In this document: positions 62,538 through 64,000 of the stretch, piece by piece
Layout of the letters: the number at the start of each line of letters is the position of its first letter
Position numbering within the stretch: the first letter of the stretch is position 1
DNA from: Bryobacter sp. CoA8 C33
GTDB taxonomy: Bacteria > Acidobacteriota > Terriglobia > Bryobacterales > Bryobacteraceae
Reading direction: 5' to 3'
Assembly: GCA_019931185.1 (NCBI GenBank)
Contig: JAINDK010000018.1
Coordinates: 62,001-126,000 of the forward strand
DNA: 64,000 nt
Translations under genes and position numbers: made by a program
The notes under the pieces: generated by a model
What the model was told of the DNA's origin: nothing
The model's input: the letters and a program-made list of their open reading frames with translations, nothing else
Database searches by the model: none

Positions 62538-63108
62538 TACCGTTGTATCGGCAACCAGGCCCACTCTCAGTAGCTGCCTCGATCCAAGCTCATCAAGAAA
62601 GTCCAATCCGAAGCCTGCCTGCCCGCGGGGCCGATTTCTTCCCCGTTCCACGCACGCGGCCGGCCTGAGTTCCGGTCAACCAGCCAGTCTTGCGCGGCAA
62701 CCCCGATCACCCCGGCGGCTTTCTGAATCAACCGCGGTAGCCAAACGCATCATGAGTTGATCGCCCCAAGGCTAGCCGCCACCCGGCGCAATCTCAAATC
62801 CGCCGTCCCGTCTTGATCGACAACCGGATCGGGCGCGTCCGCAAGCCGCCCCACGCTCGTGTCCCCAGCTTGGTCTCCGCCCCGCCATGGGCACAAACCG
62901 CGGGGCTGCGGGCCTTCGTCCCAGCCATGGCCGGCTGGGGTTAGCATGAACGCCCCTACTTAACGGTGAGCATTCGCCCCCGCCCCGCCTCAACGGTCCG
63001 CCCGGCAAAAGCCGGGAACAAACCTGCCCTTCACCGTCCGGGGCTCTCGCGATAGCTCCACACGGATGCCGCCAGTCCCGCTTGCGGCTGTTGCCGCCTC
63101 AACTCGGA
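62538..63108. other. Unassigned GC-rich region, no convincing gene
   Basis: This stretch of about 570 bp separates the J-like gene from TonB receptor 5. I found a short hairpin, cccagcc (62920-62926) and ggctggg (62933-62939), and a second one around cccggctt-ttgccggg near 63003-63016. There are no convincing coding frames. It could be the decayed remains of a gene or a mobile element. The receptor terminator would be expected just left of 63109, but no T-rich hairpin is evident. Confidence 0.5.
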
Positions 63109-64000
63109 TCAGAAATAAAACTTCGCGCCCAGCACAACACGCCGCGCATCGAGCGTCGACGTGTACTGACCGAAGGTTCCCGATACCTGCCTTCCCTGGG
63201 CGTCGAATCTCGCCGTTGTATCCACGCCCTGGAAGCTCGCGTGATTGAAGAAATTGTAAAACTCAAACCGCAACTGCAGCCGCTTCTGATCACTCTTGCC
63301 AATCGGGATGTTCTTGATAAACGTCACATCGAACACGTTGATGCCCGGTCCGCGCAGTACGTCCTTCGGCGCGTTGCCGATCCCGAAGCTCTCGCGCGTG
63401 GGCGGAGCGAACGCATTCGTGTTGAAATGCCGTAACTCCGTGCGCTCCGATTTCGGAATGATCGGGTTCTGCAACAAAATCACCCGGCTATCGATGCCCG
63501 CGCCGGAAGCCCCCACCAGATCCGCCCCGCTCACCAGCGAATAACCGATACCCAGTGGCTGGCCCGAGGTGAACGTCGTCACCCCCGACAACTGCCAGTT
63601 ATCGAGCAGTGCCTTGACGGCAAAGTTCCCCCCCGCCAGGCGCGAAGCCTTCGGAATGTCGTACAGGTAGTTGAGTACGAAGTTGTGCGTTCGGTCGAAG
63701 CTCGCGCGCCCATACTGCCGCATCCGGTAGTTCAGGTAGGGGTTCACCGCGTCGCCGTTTCCATTCACGATCGTCATCGCCTTGGACCACGTCCACGCCA
63801 ATCCAAATTGCAGCCCCTTGGAAAAGCGCTTGTTCACCTGCGTCTGCAGCGAATGATAATTCGATGTGCCGGCCAGTTCGATATACAGCACATCGGCATA
63901 GCCGGGCAGCGGCCGCAGGAAATTGTCCGCTAGCGGGCTCCCCGTTGTCGGGTCGATGCTGGATGCCTGGAAGCGCGTGCCGTATGGCAGAGCATTCAGC
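63109..64000 (-). CDS. Oar-like TonB-dependent receptor (5), C-terminal part
   Basis: A minus-strand frame open from the right edge to the stop at 63109 encodes about 297 residues of a beta-barrel C-terminus. It contains NYHSLQTQVNKRFSKGLQFG, LAWTWSKAMTIVNG, RTHNFVLNYLYDIPKASRLA, LRFEFYNFFNHASFQGVD and the final aromatic VVLGAKFYF, all typical of the other receptors in this window. The N-terminal regulatory-like and plug domains lie outside. The visible part is intact. Confidence 0.9.
   Translation of the reverse strand, partial: LNALPYGTRFQASSIDPTTGSPLADNFLRPLPGYADVLYIELAGTSNYHSLQTQVNKRFSKGLQFGLAWTWSKAMTIVNGNGDAVNPYLNYRMRQYGRASFDRTHNFVLNYLYDIPKASRLAGGNFAVKALLDNWQLSGVTTFTSGQPLGIGYSLVSGADLVGASGAGIDSRVILLQNPIIPKSERTELRHFNTNAFAPPTRESFGIGNAPKDVLRGPGINVFDVTFIKNIPIGKSDQKRLQLRFEFYNFFNHASFQGVDTTARFDAQGRQVSGTFGQYTSTLDARRVVLGAKFYF

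Noticed and set aside
1-64000. CRISPR array, rRNA or prophage
   Set aside because: No regularly spaced repeats, no rRNA-like conserved text and no phage structural genes were seen; the lone XRE-S24 regulator is not enough for a prophage.

Overview
The window looks like a chromosomal piece of an acidobacterium close to Bryobacterales / Candidatus Solibacter. The basis is its gene repertoire: five very large Oar-like TonB-dependent receptors with an N-terminal carboxypeptidase-regulatory-like domain, a surface protein ending in a region that matches what I know as the Solibacter C-terminal domain (TIGR03437), a DUF1592/DUF1552 gene pair, a CRTAC1/UnbV-type FG-GAP protein next to a TPR protein, and pyrrolo-quinoline-type beta-propellers beside small c-type cytochromes. 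The DNA is GC-rich except for a visibly AT-richer stretch at about 40.1-42.0 kb. I see no rRNA, tRNA or CRISPR array.

Layout. 0-6.1 kb (- strand): partial CRTAC1 protein, TPR protein, TonB receptor 1. 6.2-15.5 kb: uronate isomerase uxaC, a small protein, a DUF488 protein, a pentonate-type IlvD/Edd dehydratase divergent from TonB receptor 2, then a Fur-family regulator with an FHA-GAF-PP2C phosphatase. 16-27.5 kb: a glycosidase-like TIM barrel, a frameshifted penicillin-acylase-family gene, an SGNH protein lacking its catalytic Ser and His, two divergent beta-propeller proteins, a cytochrome c/helix-hairpin-helix protein and TonB receptor 3. 27.5-33.3 kb: an M14 carboxypeptidase, a GMC oxidoreductase and a gluconate-dehydrogenase-subunit-3-like protein in one operon, divergent from a YncE/phosphoesterase fusion. 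33.3-40 kb: hrpB, an alanine-glyoxylate-type aminotransferase, myo-inositol oxygenase with fabH, a SprT-like protein and a DUF547 protein. 40-43.3 kb: the AT-richer segment with two membrane proteins and a 51-residue secreted Cys-containing peptide missed by length filters, then an unknown helical protein and an XRE-S24 regulator. 43.3-57.6 kb: ubiX-pheA, a cytochrome c/copper monooxygenase fusion, TonB receptor 4 with a possible leader peptide, the TIGR03437 protein, and the DUF1592-DUF1552-nucleoside-hydrolase-like-SGNH operon. 57.7-61.2 kb: a STAS protein, an FHA-sigma54 activator and two paralogous small secreted proteins, each behind a well-formed sigma54 promoter. 61.2-64 kb: a 159-bp MITE-like element, a J-like protein without HPD, a non-coding stretch and the C-terminal part of TonB receptor 5.

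How the parts may work together. Myo-inositol oxygenase makes D-glucuronate, the substrate of UxaC, and the pentonate-type dehydratase is also a sugar-acid enzyme, so inositol and sugar-acid use is one theme. Large TonB receptors beside exported hydrolases and oxidoreductases suggest polymer scavenging. The most system-like unit is at 57.7-61.2 kb: one sigma54 activator, two duplicated promoter regions that align without gaps over 106 bp, and two secreted paralogs.
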